Assembly: GCA_947478845.1 (NCBI GenBank)
Contig: CANJXC010000017.1
Span: 1-60,826 of the forward strand
Direction: 5' to 3'
DNA length: 60,826 bases
Source of the DNA: Spirochaetales bacterium
Lineage (GTDB): Bacteria; Spirochaetota; Spirochaetia; JABEVK01
The notes beneath the pieces were generated by a model. It worked only from the letters and a program-made list of their open reading frames with translations, made no database searches and was not told the origin of the DNA. Made by a program: the position numbers and the translations under genes. Of this stretch, positions 1 through 8,573 are shown in pieces (the first letter of the stretch is position 1; each line of letters opens with the position of its first letter).

Positions 1-444
1 CGGCGACCACCTTCATCATGGTAGCCTTCACGGCCTGCAGGTCTGGGCCCGCAACCGCTCGCACAGCCGGAGCCACCACCGCAACGGGCCTAGCCTCTGC
101 CTGCGCGACGGGAGCCAAAACCGCCCCGGACTGTGCGTTCATGTAGTCCACGATTTGGCCCAGTGTGCGTAGTTCGGCTAGGTCGGCGGGGTTAAGCTCG
201 GGCAACCCGGGAATCGCCTCCTGCACCGCTCCGAGAATCTCCACTCTTTTAATCGAGTCAATTCCTAGGTCGGCTTCCATGTCCATCGAAAGTTCCAGCA
301 TTTCCGAGGGATAACCGGTTTTATCGGCGACCACCTTCATCATGGTAGCCTTCACGGCCTGCAGGTCTGGGCCAGCGACTGCGTGCGCAACCGGAGCCAC
401 CACCACAGCACCGGGCCTAGCCACTGCCTGCGCGACGGGAGCCA
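1..444 (-). repeat. Tandem ACP module repeat, 324-base (108-codon) period
   Basis: About 50 bases at position 1 recur nearly unchanged from position 325, and the similarity continues through the Ala/Pro/Val linker to about 444. The two copies are consecutive linker-plus-ACP modules of the synthase gene. Only one full module is inside the window, so the copy number is unknown. Confidence 0.85.
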
Positions 445-3400
445 CAGGCACGGGTGCGGGCAGGGGCGCCTTCACAGCCACCTGAGGTGCCCCGAGGGGA
501 AGCGCTGGGGTCTTGGGAGAAGAAACTCGTGGGGTTCCGACGGCCCCGGAGGCAACTCCGAAGGCGTTGCTTTGGCTGGCAAGAAACTGCTCGTGAAGGC
601 GCATCGTCTCCAGCTGAAACTCGTGGTACATAGCCAAAGATCGGCCCAAGGCCTCGGGAGCACTTACGCCAGAGGCTTGTGAGGCCATCACATTTTGGAC
701 CACGCGGGAGTATTCTTCCGGACCCTTGAGAAATTGTTCGTGGATTGCCAAGAGGCGATTTTGCGTTTCCAGCAACTGGGTCACACTTTCCTCAAGAAAG
801 CTCGGGGAAGGTACAAATTGTTGTTCAGGAACGACTTGCTGTACGGGAGCGACTGGCGGGCTCACGTGAACCACCGGGGAAGTGCTCTTGAGGCGATACC
901 CATCGGTGAGCGCACTTTCAAAAGCCTCTCGGGTCTTAGGGCTCACATAGGGAGCCGCGTTGAGCTTGATCGATGTTGGCGATTTCTTGCGTCCTTGCGT
1001 TGGGCGCAGAACAGCCGAGTAAGGATCAACGGGCTTTAACTCCACGCCATACACGGCCAGTTCGATGGCGGCCAGTCGAAGCTGTCGGTCCGACGATTTC
1101 TTGGGTGAAGCACCGGTGGCCACAACCAAGACGTCACCCTTGTTCCCCAAAAGGCCTTCGAGCAACTTTGCAAGAACGTTTTTGGGCCCAAACTCGACAA
1201 AAACCCGAGCTCCTGCCTTGTACAGTGCTTCTATTTCTTGACGGAACCGCACAGGTTCTACCATGTGTCGCTTCATCGCTTGCTTGATGAGCTCAGGCTT
1301 CTTCGAATGAAGTTCACCGCTCAGGTTGGAGTACACCGGCAATTGGGGAACCCTGAAGGCGACTTTGTCGATGACTTCTGCCAGTGGGAGCTGGGCATGC
1401 CCGACAAGGGGTGTATGGAAAGCCGCCGATACAGGCAGAGGAACGACTTGAAAGCCGTGGGTTTTGAGAGCCTGAGTCGCGGCCTCTACTTGCGAGGTTG
1501 GCCCCGCGATGACGACCTGGGTTGCCGAGTTGTCATTGGCGATGACTACACCCTCGAACCTTTCCAAATGCTGGGCAACTTCTTCGGTCTTGCCAACCAC
1601 TGCAAACATCGTTCCGGGGTCGAAACCAGGCCGGGGTTGACTGGCCATCGCTTGACCACGGGCGTTGGCAACGTGCCGGTAGTCGTCATCCGACAACACT
1701 CCGGCAGCCCAAAGTGCCGTCCACTCGCCGAAACTATGTCCGGCAGCAAAATCAGGTGCGAGTCCCGCTTGGCGAAAAGTCTCATATAATCCCATGCTCA
1801 CAGCGCCTATGGCAGGCTGGGCATACTGGGTCTGTTGCAACCTCTGCTCGTTTTTCAGGGCCTCATCGGAAGAAAACACAGGAACCGGATAGGTGATGGT
1901 CGACAGGGCAGGCAACCCATTGTGCGAAAACTCCCTATCCATCGCGGCAGTGGCGTCCATGAGCGGAGGGAAATTACAAACAGCCTCAATGCCCATGTCC
2001 ACAAACTGTGAACCCTGACCGGAAAATACCGCCGCCACTTTGCCGTGAGTTGCCACCCCCGTAGCGCGGAAGTAGACCCCCGATAGAGCCCAGTTCAAAG
2101 CTTCCGGCTGTGAAGCCCAAGTTTTGCTCGCCAAGGAAAGTTGTACGAGCGCTTCAGCACCATTTTGGGCCAAGAAGCCAATTCGGGCATTCTGCAGAGC
2201 TGGTGTCGCCGCAGGCGCCTCGAGAACCAATTGATTGAACACGAAGGGTTGTTCGGCTTCAGCTACGGCAAGCTTTGAAATCCAGTTGCTAGCCAAACTC
2301 TTGAGCGAGCTCACATCCGGAGCCGACAAAAGGATTGACTGAGGCACTTCATTTAACCGATACGACCCACTCGGCTTCGGAGAATACTCCTGCAAGACAA
2401 AATGAAAGTTCGAACCACCAAAGCCGAAGGAGCTTACGCCCGCACGCCTGGGAACACCATCGACCCTCGGAATCCAAGGCCGCGTTTCTGTATTGAGGTA
2501 AAAAGGCGAGTTTTCAATCTTCAGTTGAGCATTAGGGCGGGTCACATTGATCGTCGCGGGTAACACCTTGTGATGAAGGGCCAGTGCCGCCTTAATTATT
2601 CCCGCTGTTCCTGCCGCGGCCTTGGTGTGACCAATTTGCGACTTCACCGTACCAAGGCCGATGTGTTGAGTTTTCTCGTTGTCTGCACCAAAAAATTTGG
2701 TGAGACCCTCAAACTCGGCAGCATCACCAGCAATGGTTCCGGTACCGTGGGCCTCGATAAGGCCCACGGAGGCGGGATCAAAACCTGCGTCTGAATAGGC
2801 CCGCATCAAGGCCTTGGCCTGACCATCGGGCCGCGGAGCGTAGATCGACTTGAAGCGTCCGTCGCTTGACGAGCCGATTCCATGAATCACCGCATAGATT
2901 TTGTCGCCGTCGCGCTCGGCATCGGCTAGGCGCTTGAGGGCAACCATGCCAATTCCTTCCCCAACCATCATACCTTTAGAGTTCTCATCAAACGAACGGA
3001 CATTTTCGTTGGTGGTAAATGCAGGGGTTTTAGAAAAGGACATGTACATGAACGGCGAGTTGTCGCAACAGATCCCGCCGGAGATCATCACTTCGCTACG
3101 GAACTCGAGAAGATCGCTGATAGCCAACTTCATCGCCGCAAGCGAGCCTGCACAGGCGGCATCGACGACGCAATTGGTTCCCCCAAAATCAAACCGGTTG
3201 GCAACCCGCCCGGCAATGACATTTCCCAACATTCCGGGAAAGGAGTTTTCTTCCCACCCTACGTAGGCTTTCTTGAACTTCTCGATGATATGGCCCCGGT
3301 CTGCCTCATCGATGCCACAGGAAGCAAGGACTTTCTCAAGGACCGGTCCTTGCAGGCGGGCGGAAAGCGGCACAATCTGCTGTTGACCGCCGCCAACTCC

Positions 3401-3778
3401 CAACACAATTCCCACTTTGTCGCGGTCGTAGCCGGAGGACTCCCCTATACCTGCATCGTCGAGGACGTCTCTAGCCACCACAAGGGCCATCAATTGTGCT
3501 ACGTCGGTGACTTCCAGAATGTTCGGTGGAAGTCCGAACTCCATCGGGTCAAAGTCGATGTCGGGGATGAAGCCGCCGCGCCGGCAATAGGTCTTGTCGG
3601 GGCTTTTTTTGTCGGGAGAGTAGTGGTCATCGATATTCCATCGGGAAAGCGGCACGTCCATGATGGCGTCGAGCTTTGTGGTGATATTTTCCCAGTACTG
3701 CTCCAGGTTTCTCGAATTGGCAAAAATACTGGCCATGCCAACAATTGCAATCGGATGCTGTTGCAACCTAGAGTTCAT
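1..3778 (-). CDS. pfaA: PfaA-type polyunsaturated fatty acid / polyketide synthase subunit (KS-AT-ACP-ACP..., 3' end outside window)
   Basis: Multidomain iterative synthase that would build long acyl chains on its own carrier domains in the cytoplasm. Reading from ATG at 3778, a ketosynthase comes first: DAACAGS with the active-site Cys near residue 209, then HGTGT and GHTKAAAGTAG. An acyltransferase follows with GHSFGE near residue 680 and the ALWAAGVL run typical of PUFA synthases. After an Ala/Pro/Val-rich linker comes an acyl carrier domain with LGIDSIKR near residue 1175 and the start of a second. Tandem ACPs with DSIKR after KS-AT are the PfaA hallmark (family knowledge). The expected further ACPs and ketoreductase, and partners pfaB-D, would lie left of the window. 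No strong ribosome site precedes the ATG. A heterocyst-glycolipid-type or other secondary lipid synthase is the main alternative. Confidence 0.88.
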   Translation of the reverse strand, partial: MNSRLQQHPIAIVGMASIFANSRNLEQYWENITTKLDAIMDVPLSRWNIDDHYSPDKKSPDKTYCRRGGFIPDIDFDPMEFGLPPNILEVTDVAQLMALVVARDVLDDAGIGESSGYDRDKVGIVLGVGGGQQQIVPLSARLQGPVLEKVLASCGIDEADRGHIIEKFKKAYVGWEENSFPGMLGNVIAGRVANRFDFGGTNCVVDAACAGSLAAMKLAISDLLEFRSEVMISGGICCDNSPFMYMSFSKTPAFTTNENVRSFDENSKGMMVGEGIGMVALKRLADAERDGDKIYAVIHGIGSSSDGRFKSIYAPRPDGQAKALMRAYSDAGFDPASVGLIEAHGTGTIAGDAAEFEGLTKFFGADNEKTQHIGLGTVKSQIGHTKAAAGTAGIIKAALALHHKVLPATINVTRPNAQLKIENSPFYLNTETRPWIPRVDGVPRRAGVSSFGFGGSNFHFVLQEYSPKPSGSYRLNEVPQSILLSAPDVSSLKSLASNWISKLAVAEAEQPFVFNQLVLEAPAATPALQNARIGFLAQNGAEALVQLSLASKTWASQPEALNWALSGVYFRATGVATHGKVAAVFSGQGSQFVDMGIEAVCNFPPLMDATAAMDREFSHNGLPALSTITYPVPVFSSDEALKNEQRLQQTQYAQPAIGAVSMGLYETFRQAGLAPDFAAGHSFGEWTALWAAGVLSDDDYRHVANARGQAMASQPRPGFDPGTMFAVVGKTEEVAQHLERFEGVVIANDNSATQVVIAGPTSQVEAATQALKTHGFQVVPLPVSAAFHTPLVGHAQLPLAEVIDKVAFRVPQLPVYSNLSGELHSKKPELIKQAMKRHMVEPVRFRQEIEALYKAGARVFVEFGPKNVLAKLLEGLLGNKGDVLVVATGASPKKSSDRQLRLAAIELAVYGVELKPVDPYSAVLRPTQGRKKSPTSIKLNAAPYVSPKTREAFESALTDGYRLKSTSPVVHVSPPVAPVQQVVPEQQFVPSPSFLEESVTQLLETQNRLLAIHEQFLKGPEEYSRVVQNVMASQASGVSAPEALGRSLAMYHEFQLETMRLHEQFLASQSNAFGVASGAVGTPRVSSPKTPALPLGAPQVAVKAPLPAPVPVAPVAQAVARPGAVVVAPVAHAVAGPDLQAVKATMMKVVADKTGYPSEMLELSMDMEADLGIDSIKRVEILGAVQEAIPGLPELNPADLAELRTLGQIVDYMNAQSGAVLAPVAQAEARPVAVVAPAVRAVAGPDLQAVKATMMKVVA

Positions 3779-3813
3779 TTCAGACCGGTCTTCAAGGTGT
3801 TTCAAAGTTTCCC

Positions 3814-3843
3814 TTTATCTCATTAAAAACTGTTAATTGTCAA
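3814..3843 (-). promoter_or_regulatory. Candidate sigma-70 promoter of the pfaA-like gene
   Basis: On the minus strand TTGACA (3843-3838) is followed after 18 bases by GATAAA (3819-3814), leaving a leader of about 30 bases before ATG at 3778. It sits right after the phosphopantetheinyl transferase stop, so the synthase can be transcribed independently of the two genes upstream. Confidence 0.5.
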
Positions 3844-3847
3844 GTTT

Positions 3848-4528
3848 CTAAGGTCTTAGCGGATTCAAAGTCTGGATCAATTTCCAACTTGAGATCCTCT
3901 GGGCACTCGCCGCAGCAACAATCGCTGGTCCGTTAAGCGTTTGTAGTTTTGTCAGAAAGCAACGTTTATCCAACGCTGGACCGAAGCCAAGCTCCGCATG
4001 GGCGGTCGAAAGTTCAACCCTCAGTCCTGAACCGCTGCATTTCAAAAAAGCCTCTTTCTGAGCAAAGAGCGACTGGAACCGCAGTTCAGTTTCCTCGGGA
4101 ACCGCCAACACCCAAGCTGCCTCCTCTGAAAGCAAGTACCGGCGTGCCAGAAGCCGGGCGTCTAAAGGCACGAGACCCGAGCGAACGACGTCTACCCCAA
4201 GGGGAGCGCCATAGCTCCAGCCGACAACAATCAGCCCGTGCGAGTGGGAAAGGCTGAACTCAAGACCGGTAGACGCTAGTTCTCCATCGAGGAATGGCTT
4301 CCCGCCTTCAGCGATGGATATTGGAAGTTCCCGGGGGGTACAGTTTGTTGCCCGGGAAAGGTGATTTCGCAGAAGGACCCTGCCCACTAAGAACTCCCAT
4401 GCGCGGTCTGGATGTCGCAGGTTCCTCCACGCTTGGAGCTCTGCCTCGGGCAAACACGACTGGAGGGCGGGCCCCAGATCCCCAGAAAGTTGATTTGCAT
4501 CGCACCAAACCAACGTCGCTTCCGTCAT
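3848..4528 (-). CDS. 4'-phosphopantetheinyl transferase, Sfp/PfaE type
   Basis: Transfers phosphopantetheine from CoA to the serine of carrier proteins; here the obvious client is the adjacent ACP-rich synthase. The 226 residues contain GVDV (Asp113) and an AQKEAFLK motif (Lys158, Glu159, Lys163), matching the family pattern GxD and WxxKEAxxK. The Trp of the second motif is Phe, and the second acidic metal ligand of the first motif (usually Glu two residues after the Asp) is Val115. The ATG overlaps the stop of the upstream thioesterase as ATGA, so the two are translationally coupled. In PUFA clusters this role is called PfaE; assignment to that role is from context. Confidence 0.9.
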   Translation of the reverse strand: MTEATLVWCDANQLSGDLGPALQSCLPEAELQAWRNLRHPDRAWEFLVGRVLLRNHLSRATNCTPRELPISIAEGGKPFLDGELASTGLEFSLSHSHGLIVVGWSYGAPLGVDVVRSGLVPLDARLLARRYLLSEEAAWVLAVPEETELRFQSLFAQKEAFLKCSGSGLRVELSTAHAELGFGPALDKRCFLTKLQTLNGPAIVAAASAQRISSWKLIQTLNPLRP

Positions 4529-4944
4529 GGAAGTGGTGGCAGCCTCATGGCCTCAAGGACTTCCCCCGGAATGGGCTGAAGGCGCTTTTCCCGATCGAGA
4601 CAGACCATTTCGATGTCAGCAACCACGGCGGCCTTGGATGCACGTGGCCTCCAGACCTCCTGCCGCCAAAGGGTTTTGTACTTGCCTTCCAGTTGATAGG
4701 AAGTTCGGATGTCACAGACTTCCGAGAAAAGAACACCATCTTGAAACACCAGTGAAGCCTTGTAGACGGCAAAGCCGAGTCCCTTTTCGTTCCAAAGGCG
4801 CGCAAGGCGCTCGCTGTCGATCACGTGTTCGCGTGCCCTCTCGAAGTACTTCAGGAAATTGGGATGGTAGACCACCCCCGAATGATCTGTATCTTCGTAA
4901 TAGATCTGCACGGGAAAGTGGTAGACTTGGCTTGTGGTGCTCAT
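4525..4944 (-). CDS. YbgC-like hotdog-fold acyl-CoA/ACP thioesterase
   Basis: Predicted to hydrolyse acyl thioesters. The N-terminal region carries YYEDTDHSGVVYHPNFLKYF, the conserved 4-hydroxybenzoyl-CoA thioesterase/YbgC pattern with the catalytic Asp in EDTD. The chosen ATG at 4944 (139 residues) is preceded by AGAGGA at good spacing; an upstream in-frame ATG would add 19 residues without family similarity. It overlaps the phosphopantetheinyl transferase by ATGA. Next to a PUFA-type synthase, a role in releasing the finished chain is a reasonable inference, but YbgC homologues also occur with Tol-Pal genes and in general lipid metabolism. Confidence 0.85.
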   Translation of the reverse strand: MSTTSQVYHFPVQIYYEDTDHSGVVYHPNFLKYFERAREHVIDSERLARLWNEKGLGFAVYKASLVFQDGVLFSEVCDIRTSYQLEGKYKTLWRQEVWRPRASKAAVVADIEMVCLDREKRLQPIPGEVLEAMRLPPLP

Positions 4945-5030
4945 CGAGGGGTCCTCTGGTCGCCTGACTTCTGGCAGATGGCGATAGTCTCGCACGGCCA
5001 ACGGGAGCCGTCAACGAGACTCAATCCACG

Positions 5031-5058
5031 AAAAAGGCGTCCCGAAGGACGCCTTTTT
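5031..5058 (-). terminator. Rho-independent terminator after gnd
   Basis: A perfect hairpin with stem AAAAAGGCGTCC, loop CGAA and stem GGACGCCTTTTT. The A-tract and T-tract make it symmetric, so it could work in both directions. It ends the minus-strand gnd transcript ahead of the thioesterase gene. Confidence 0.85.
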
Positions 5059-5080
5059 CACGAGTCAAGGAAGAAAAAAA

Positions 5081-6541
5081 CTAGGCGTTGTAGGTCGACG
5101 AACTGACGTTGCCACCGGTTCCGGTCCAGTTGGTATGGAACACCTGACCACGCGGTTTGTCGGTTCGTTCGTACGTGTGGGCTCCAAAGTAGTCACGAAG
5201 CCCCTGGAGCATATTCGCTGGCAACTGGGCGGTTCGGTAACCATCGAAGAACGACAGCGCCGTGCTCATAGCCGGAAGAGGGACACCAGCCATCACACCG
5301 GCTCCAATGACGCGCCGCCACGAATCTTGAGCTCGCAACATCACGTTCTTGAACCAGTCGTCCATCAAGAGGTTGTCAAGTTTGGGGTTCTTATCGTAGG
5401 CAGCCTTGATTTTGTCGAGGAACACAGACCGGATGATGCACCCGCCCCGCCACATCAGCGCAATGCCTCCGTAGTTAAGTTCCCAGCCGTATTCCTTGGC
5501 GGCTTCCCGCATCAACATGTAGCCTTGAGCATAACTGACCAGCTTGCTGGCCAGCAGAGCCTCTCCCAAGTCCTTCAGAAAAGCCGCTTTATCACCGGTG
5601 AACTTCTGGCGATTACCACCACCTAGCACCGCTGAAGCCCGTACCCGCTCGTCTTTCAGTGCCGAGAGGCAACGCGCAAACACCGCTTCACCGATAAGTG
5701 TCACCGGAATGCCCATATCTAAGGCGTCAACAGCGGTCCATTTTCCTGTGCCTTTCTGTCCGGCAGTATCAAGAATCTTTTCCAGCAGGGGGCCTCCGTC
5801 AGTGTCTTTGTACGCCATGACGCTCGCCGCAATTTCGATCAGGTAGCTGTTGAGCTCGCCCTTGTTCCACTCTTTTAGGGCGGCTGTCATTTCCTCATAG
5901 CTCAGGCCAGCGTAGTTCTTCATCAGATGGTACGCCTCGCTGATGAGCTGCATATCGCCATACTCGATGCCGTTGTGAACCATTTTCACGTAGTGGCCAG
6001 AACCGGTGCCACCCACCCAGTCGCAACAGGGCTCGCCCTTGTCTGTCTTTGCTGCGATAGCCTGAAATATCGGCTTCACCGAAGGCCAAGCTTGGGCATT
6101 GCCACCGGGCATGATACTCGGGCCGTTTCGCGCGCCCTCTTCGCCACCCGAAACTCCCGATCCCACAAAAAGGATTCCTTTGTCGGCCAAGGCCTTTGTA
6201 CGACGGTTGGAGTCGGGGAAATGGCTGTTCCCTCCGTCAATGATGATGTCACCTTTTTCCAGGTGGGGCGCCACCAAGTCGATAAACTGGTCAACAACTT
6301 CCCCGGCTTTGACCATGAGCATGACCTTACGAGGGCTCTTCAGGAGACCTACGAACTGTTCGATGGAGTGCGAGGGAAGTAGGTTGGTGAAACCTTTTCC
6401 TGCGTCATTCATGAACTCGTCGACCTTGCTGACGGTCCGGTTGAACACCGCCACGGTGTAGCCGTGGTCACACATGTTAAGTACGAGGTTCTGGCCCATG
6501 ACGGCCAATCCTATCAGGCCAATATCGGCTTTCTTATCCAT
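5081..6541 (-). CDS. gnd: 6-phosphogluconate dehydrogenase, decarboxylating
   Basis: Oxidises 6-phosphogluconate to ribulose 5-phosphate and CO2 with NADP in the pentose phosphate pathway; cytosolic. The 486-residue protein has the full family length, an N-terminal nucleotide-binding GLIGLAVMG motif, VGSGVSGGEEGARNGPS in the substrate site and the helical C-terminal domain. ATG at 6541 is preceded by TAGGAG. It appears monocistronic, with a terminator directly downstream. Confidence 0.97.
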   Translation of the reverse strand: MDKKADIGLIGLAVMGQNLVLNMCDHGYTVAVFNRTVSKVDEFMNDAGKGFTNLLPSHSIEQFVGLLKSPRKVMLMVKAGEVVDQFIDLVAPHLEKGDIIIDGGNSHFPDSNRRTKALADKGILFVGSGVSGGEEGARNGPSIMPGGNAQAWPSVKPIFQAIAAKTDKGEPCCDWVGGTGSGHYVKMVHNGIEYGDMQLISEAYHLMKNYAGLSYEEMTAALKEWNKGELNSYLIEIAASVMAYKDTDGGPLLEKILDTAGQKGTGKWTAVDALDMGIPVTLIGEAVFARCLSALKDERVRASAVLGGGNRQKFTGDKAAFLKDLGEALLASKLVSYAQGYMLMREAAKEYGWELNYGGIALMWRGGCIIRSVFLDKIKAAYDKNPKLDNLLMDDWFKNVMLRAQDSWRRVIGAGVMAGVPLPAMSTALSFFDGYRTAQLPANMLQGLRDYFGAHTYERTDKPRGQVFHTNWTGTGGNVSSSTYNA

Positions 6542-6582
6542 CTCAGTCTCCTATGGGGGATATTCTAAGTCACTTCCAGAGT

Positions 6583-7527
6583 TTAGGCAAACTTCTTCAA
6601 AACGTTGGACTCCATACTGTTGGCTATGCTGCGGGCCAGCTTCACTGCCGAGGGATGACCCCTGGTTCCGGCGTCCTGCCTTGCGTCGAGCATGCGAAGC
6701 TCCTGTTCCAGTAAGGTGATGAATGGAGCTTGAAGTTCCACAAGTTTCAGAAGCACTTTGCGAACTTGTGAACCATCCTGAAGGGCATGAAAAATCGTCG
6801 ACCTCACCCGGGAAATCTCATGAGCCTGCGACTGCAACAACTTTACGAGATCGGGAAAGGCGAACTGGGCTTCCTCCTGCCGACGGAACTCTTTTCTCAG
6901 TTCTTCGTCCTCTGCCTGCTGGATCACCCGGTAATGGGATTGGATGTTTTCTAGTATGCCGTCAAGCCGCTTTTTAAAGTTCATGAAAAAAGTGGCTGCA
7001 CGGTCGTCTGGAATCGAGAGCGACATCTGGGAGAAGTTCCCGAACTCCTTCTGGTACATCTGTATTGCCATGAAGATGTTCTTCACATGGGAGTTCTTGA
7101 CGAGTTCCGGGTTGGCCGCCACCCGATTTTTCACTTCCAGCATGACCTGTTCTACAGGCAGACGGCCGGAGCCGCTGTTCCCAGCCAGATCGTCTTCGGC
7201 TTCCTTGGCCGGCTTGAGGGAGCCATGGGCAAAAAGTACTTCTACCGAAAGAAAATACACCAGAACCCTCAACTCGCCTTCGATGTCAAGAATCTCCGCC
7301 TGATCGGGGGTGGTGAACGATAGCCGGGTGAGAAAAGTAAAAACGCTGTTGGCAAGCTTCTTCTTAACTTCGACTACACCCTCCATTCCGGCCATTCGTA
7401 GGGCTTGGGGGAGAGGCGACAACCGCTGATCATCGATTTTCAGGTACTGCTTGAGTCGCTGAGGCAGCAAAAGCTTTTCTCGGATCTCAATCCAGTCGCT
7501 GGTAATTCGTTTATCAAGGAGATCCAT
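6583..7527 (-). CDS. Unrecognised mostly helical protein
   Basis: I do not recognise this family. From ATG at 7527 the product is 314 residues, soluble, rich in charged helical stretches, with no signal peptide or clear membrane segment. One stretch around residues 190-235 is rich in Glu, Arg and Gln and may be a coiled coil. A TATAGT box lies 6 bases upstream of the ATG, which would make the mRNA leaderless; there is no ribosome-binding site. The upstream in-frame ATG at 7671 would add 48 residues of low-complexity Phe/Leu/Arg and is less likely. It is divergent from ssb. Confidence 0.65.
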   Translation of the reverse strand: MDLLDKRITSDWIEIREKLLLPQRLKQYLKIDDQRLSPLPQALRMAGMEGVVEVKKKLANSVFTFLTRLSFTTPDQAEILDIEGELRVLVYFLSVEVLFAHGSLKPAKEAEDDLAGNSGSGRLPVEQVMLEVKNRVAANPELVKNSHVKNIFMAIQMYQKEFGNFSQMSLSIPDDRAATFFMNFKKRLDGILENIQSHYRVIQQAEDEELRKEFRRQEEAQFAFPDLVKLLQSQAHEISRVRSTIFHALQDGSQVRKVLLKLVELQAPFITLLEQELRMLDARQDAGTRGHPSAVKLARSIANSMESNVLKKFA

Positions 7528-7691
7528 ACCATCACTATACGGTGTGCGAAACAAAAAAAACAGGCCCCAAGGGAATCGCTGTCGTACGAGAACTTTCGTC
7601 TGTCTCAGCAAAAAAAACAGTTTTTTTCTGAAGCAACAGACCAGGTTTCCCCGTCTGTTTAGGTACATCACCCCTTAGGAGGAAAACGGGT

Positions 7692-8078
7692 ATGAACAGT
7701 CTTAACAGTGTGCTGATCGAGGGCAACCTCGTGCACGATCCCGAAAAGCAGGAGTTCGACAGTGGCTCAAAACTCTGCCGATTTACCATGGCTTCGAACC
7801 GTTGGTTCAGCCAAGACAACGAGAAGAAGACCGAAGTGAGCTATTTCGACATCGAGGTTTGGAACAAGGTAGCCGAAAGCTGCCTCAAAACCTTGGCGAA
7901 GGGGCGTGGTGTCCGTGTTGTCGGGCGGCTCAAGCAGGACCGCTGGGCCGACAAAGACGGCAAAAACCACTCAAAGGTCAAGGTGGTGGGAGAAACAGTC
8001 GAGTTCAAGACTCAGTTCGACAAGAAGCCCTCTGAAGTGAAAGAGCCCGAAGATGCGGAAAAAGAGCCGGTCTTTTGA
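7692..8078 (+). CDS. ssb: Single-stranded DNA-binding protein
   Basis: Binds single-stranded DNA in replication, repair and recombination. An OB-fold SSB domain fills about residues 1-108 (MNSLNSVLIEGNL, FTMASNRWF, FDIEVWNK, KGRGVRVVGRLKQDRW). The N-terminus and the ASNR and KQDRW stretches resemble spirochaete SSBs. At 128 residues it is short, and the C-terminus (KEPVF) lacks the usual acidic DDDIPF-type tail, although Glu/Asp are frequent just before it. AGGAGG precedes the ATG. The last sense codon and stop read UUU UGA; a +1 slip would enter the frame of the next gene. Confidence 0.92.
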   Translation: MNSLNSVLIEGNLVHDPEKQEFDSGSKLCRFTMASNRWFSQDNEKKTEVSYFDIEVWNKVAESCLKTLAKGRGVRVVGRLKQDRWADKDGKNHSKVKVVGETVEFKTQFDKKPSEVKEPEDAEKEPVF

Positions 8079-8409
8079 ACCGCCGGTCGAGCTGAACTCG
8101 ATCTGGCTGGAAGGTACCGTGTTGGGGGAGCCCACCGATGTCAGCGACAGAGAGCGGCCTGCCTGCCGTTTTGAGGTTGCCACCTCGCGTTGGCACCTTC
8201 AAGAACAGGACCTGTCGGTCTTTACTGTCGAAGTGCGGGAGCCTCAGTTGGCCGCCTGCCGCAAGCAACTGACCAAGGGACGGGGAGTGCGCATCATAGG
8301 TCGGCTCCACCAGAACCGGTGGAAAGACTTGTCAGGAAACTCTCACACGGAGCTGCAAATTGTTGGCGAGCTTGTGCAAACGAGGCCCCTGTTCGCAGCA
8401 ACTGAGTAG
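8053..8409 (+). CDS. Second, divergent SSB-like OB-fold protein
   Basis: Overlaps the first ssb by 26 bases in the +1 frame. The 118 residues keep the SSB layout (LNSIWLEGTVL, FEVATSRW, LTKGRGVRIIGRLHQNRW, LQIVGELV) but are more diverged and also lack an acidic tip. The pair may make heterologous SSB subunits, or a two-OB-fold fusion if ribosomes shift at the UUU UGA end of ssb. The ATG at 8053 has only a weak upstream GAAG. A 16-bp-stem hairpin follows 18 bases after the stop. Confidence 0.8.
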   Translation: MRKKSRSFEPPVELNSIWLEGTVLGEPTDVSDRERPACRFEVATSRWHLQEQDLSVFTVEVREPQLAACRKQLTKGRGVRIIGRLHQNRWKDLSGNSHTELQIVGELVQTRPLFAATE

Positions 8410-8426
8410 GGCGGCAAAAGTTTAGT

Positions 8427-8463
8427 CTGTGAGGGTGGCCGGTTTCTCCGGCCACCCTCACAG
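8427..8463. repeat. Hairpin repeat, copy 1
   Basis: A perfect 16-bp stem, CTGTGAGGGTGGCCGG, with loop TTTCT. The same element recurs at 9203-9239 with one changed base. It has no T-run, so it may be a dispersed repeat, an mRNA-stabilising hairpin or a non-canonical terminator after the second ssb. Confidence 0.8.
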
Positions 8464-8504
8464 GCAAAAGCTGATGACGAGGAAACACTGTTTTTTACCA
8501 AAAT

Positions 8505-8522
8505 ATCACCCTTTTGGGTGAT
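8505..8522. promoter_or_regulatory. Inverted repeat upstream of lipoprotein gene
   Basis: ATCACCC-TTTT-GGGTGAT forms a 7-bp perfect hairpin about 50 bases upstream of the lipoprotein start at 8574. It could be an operator or leader structure; an AT-rich tract lies between it and the GGAGG ribosome site. Confidence 0.35.
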
Positions 8523-8573
8523 GGGCACGAAGGCGCATCCAACATAGAATAAATTTAATATATTGGAGGCCCG

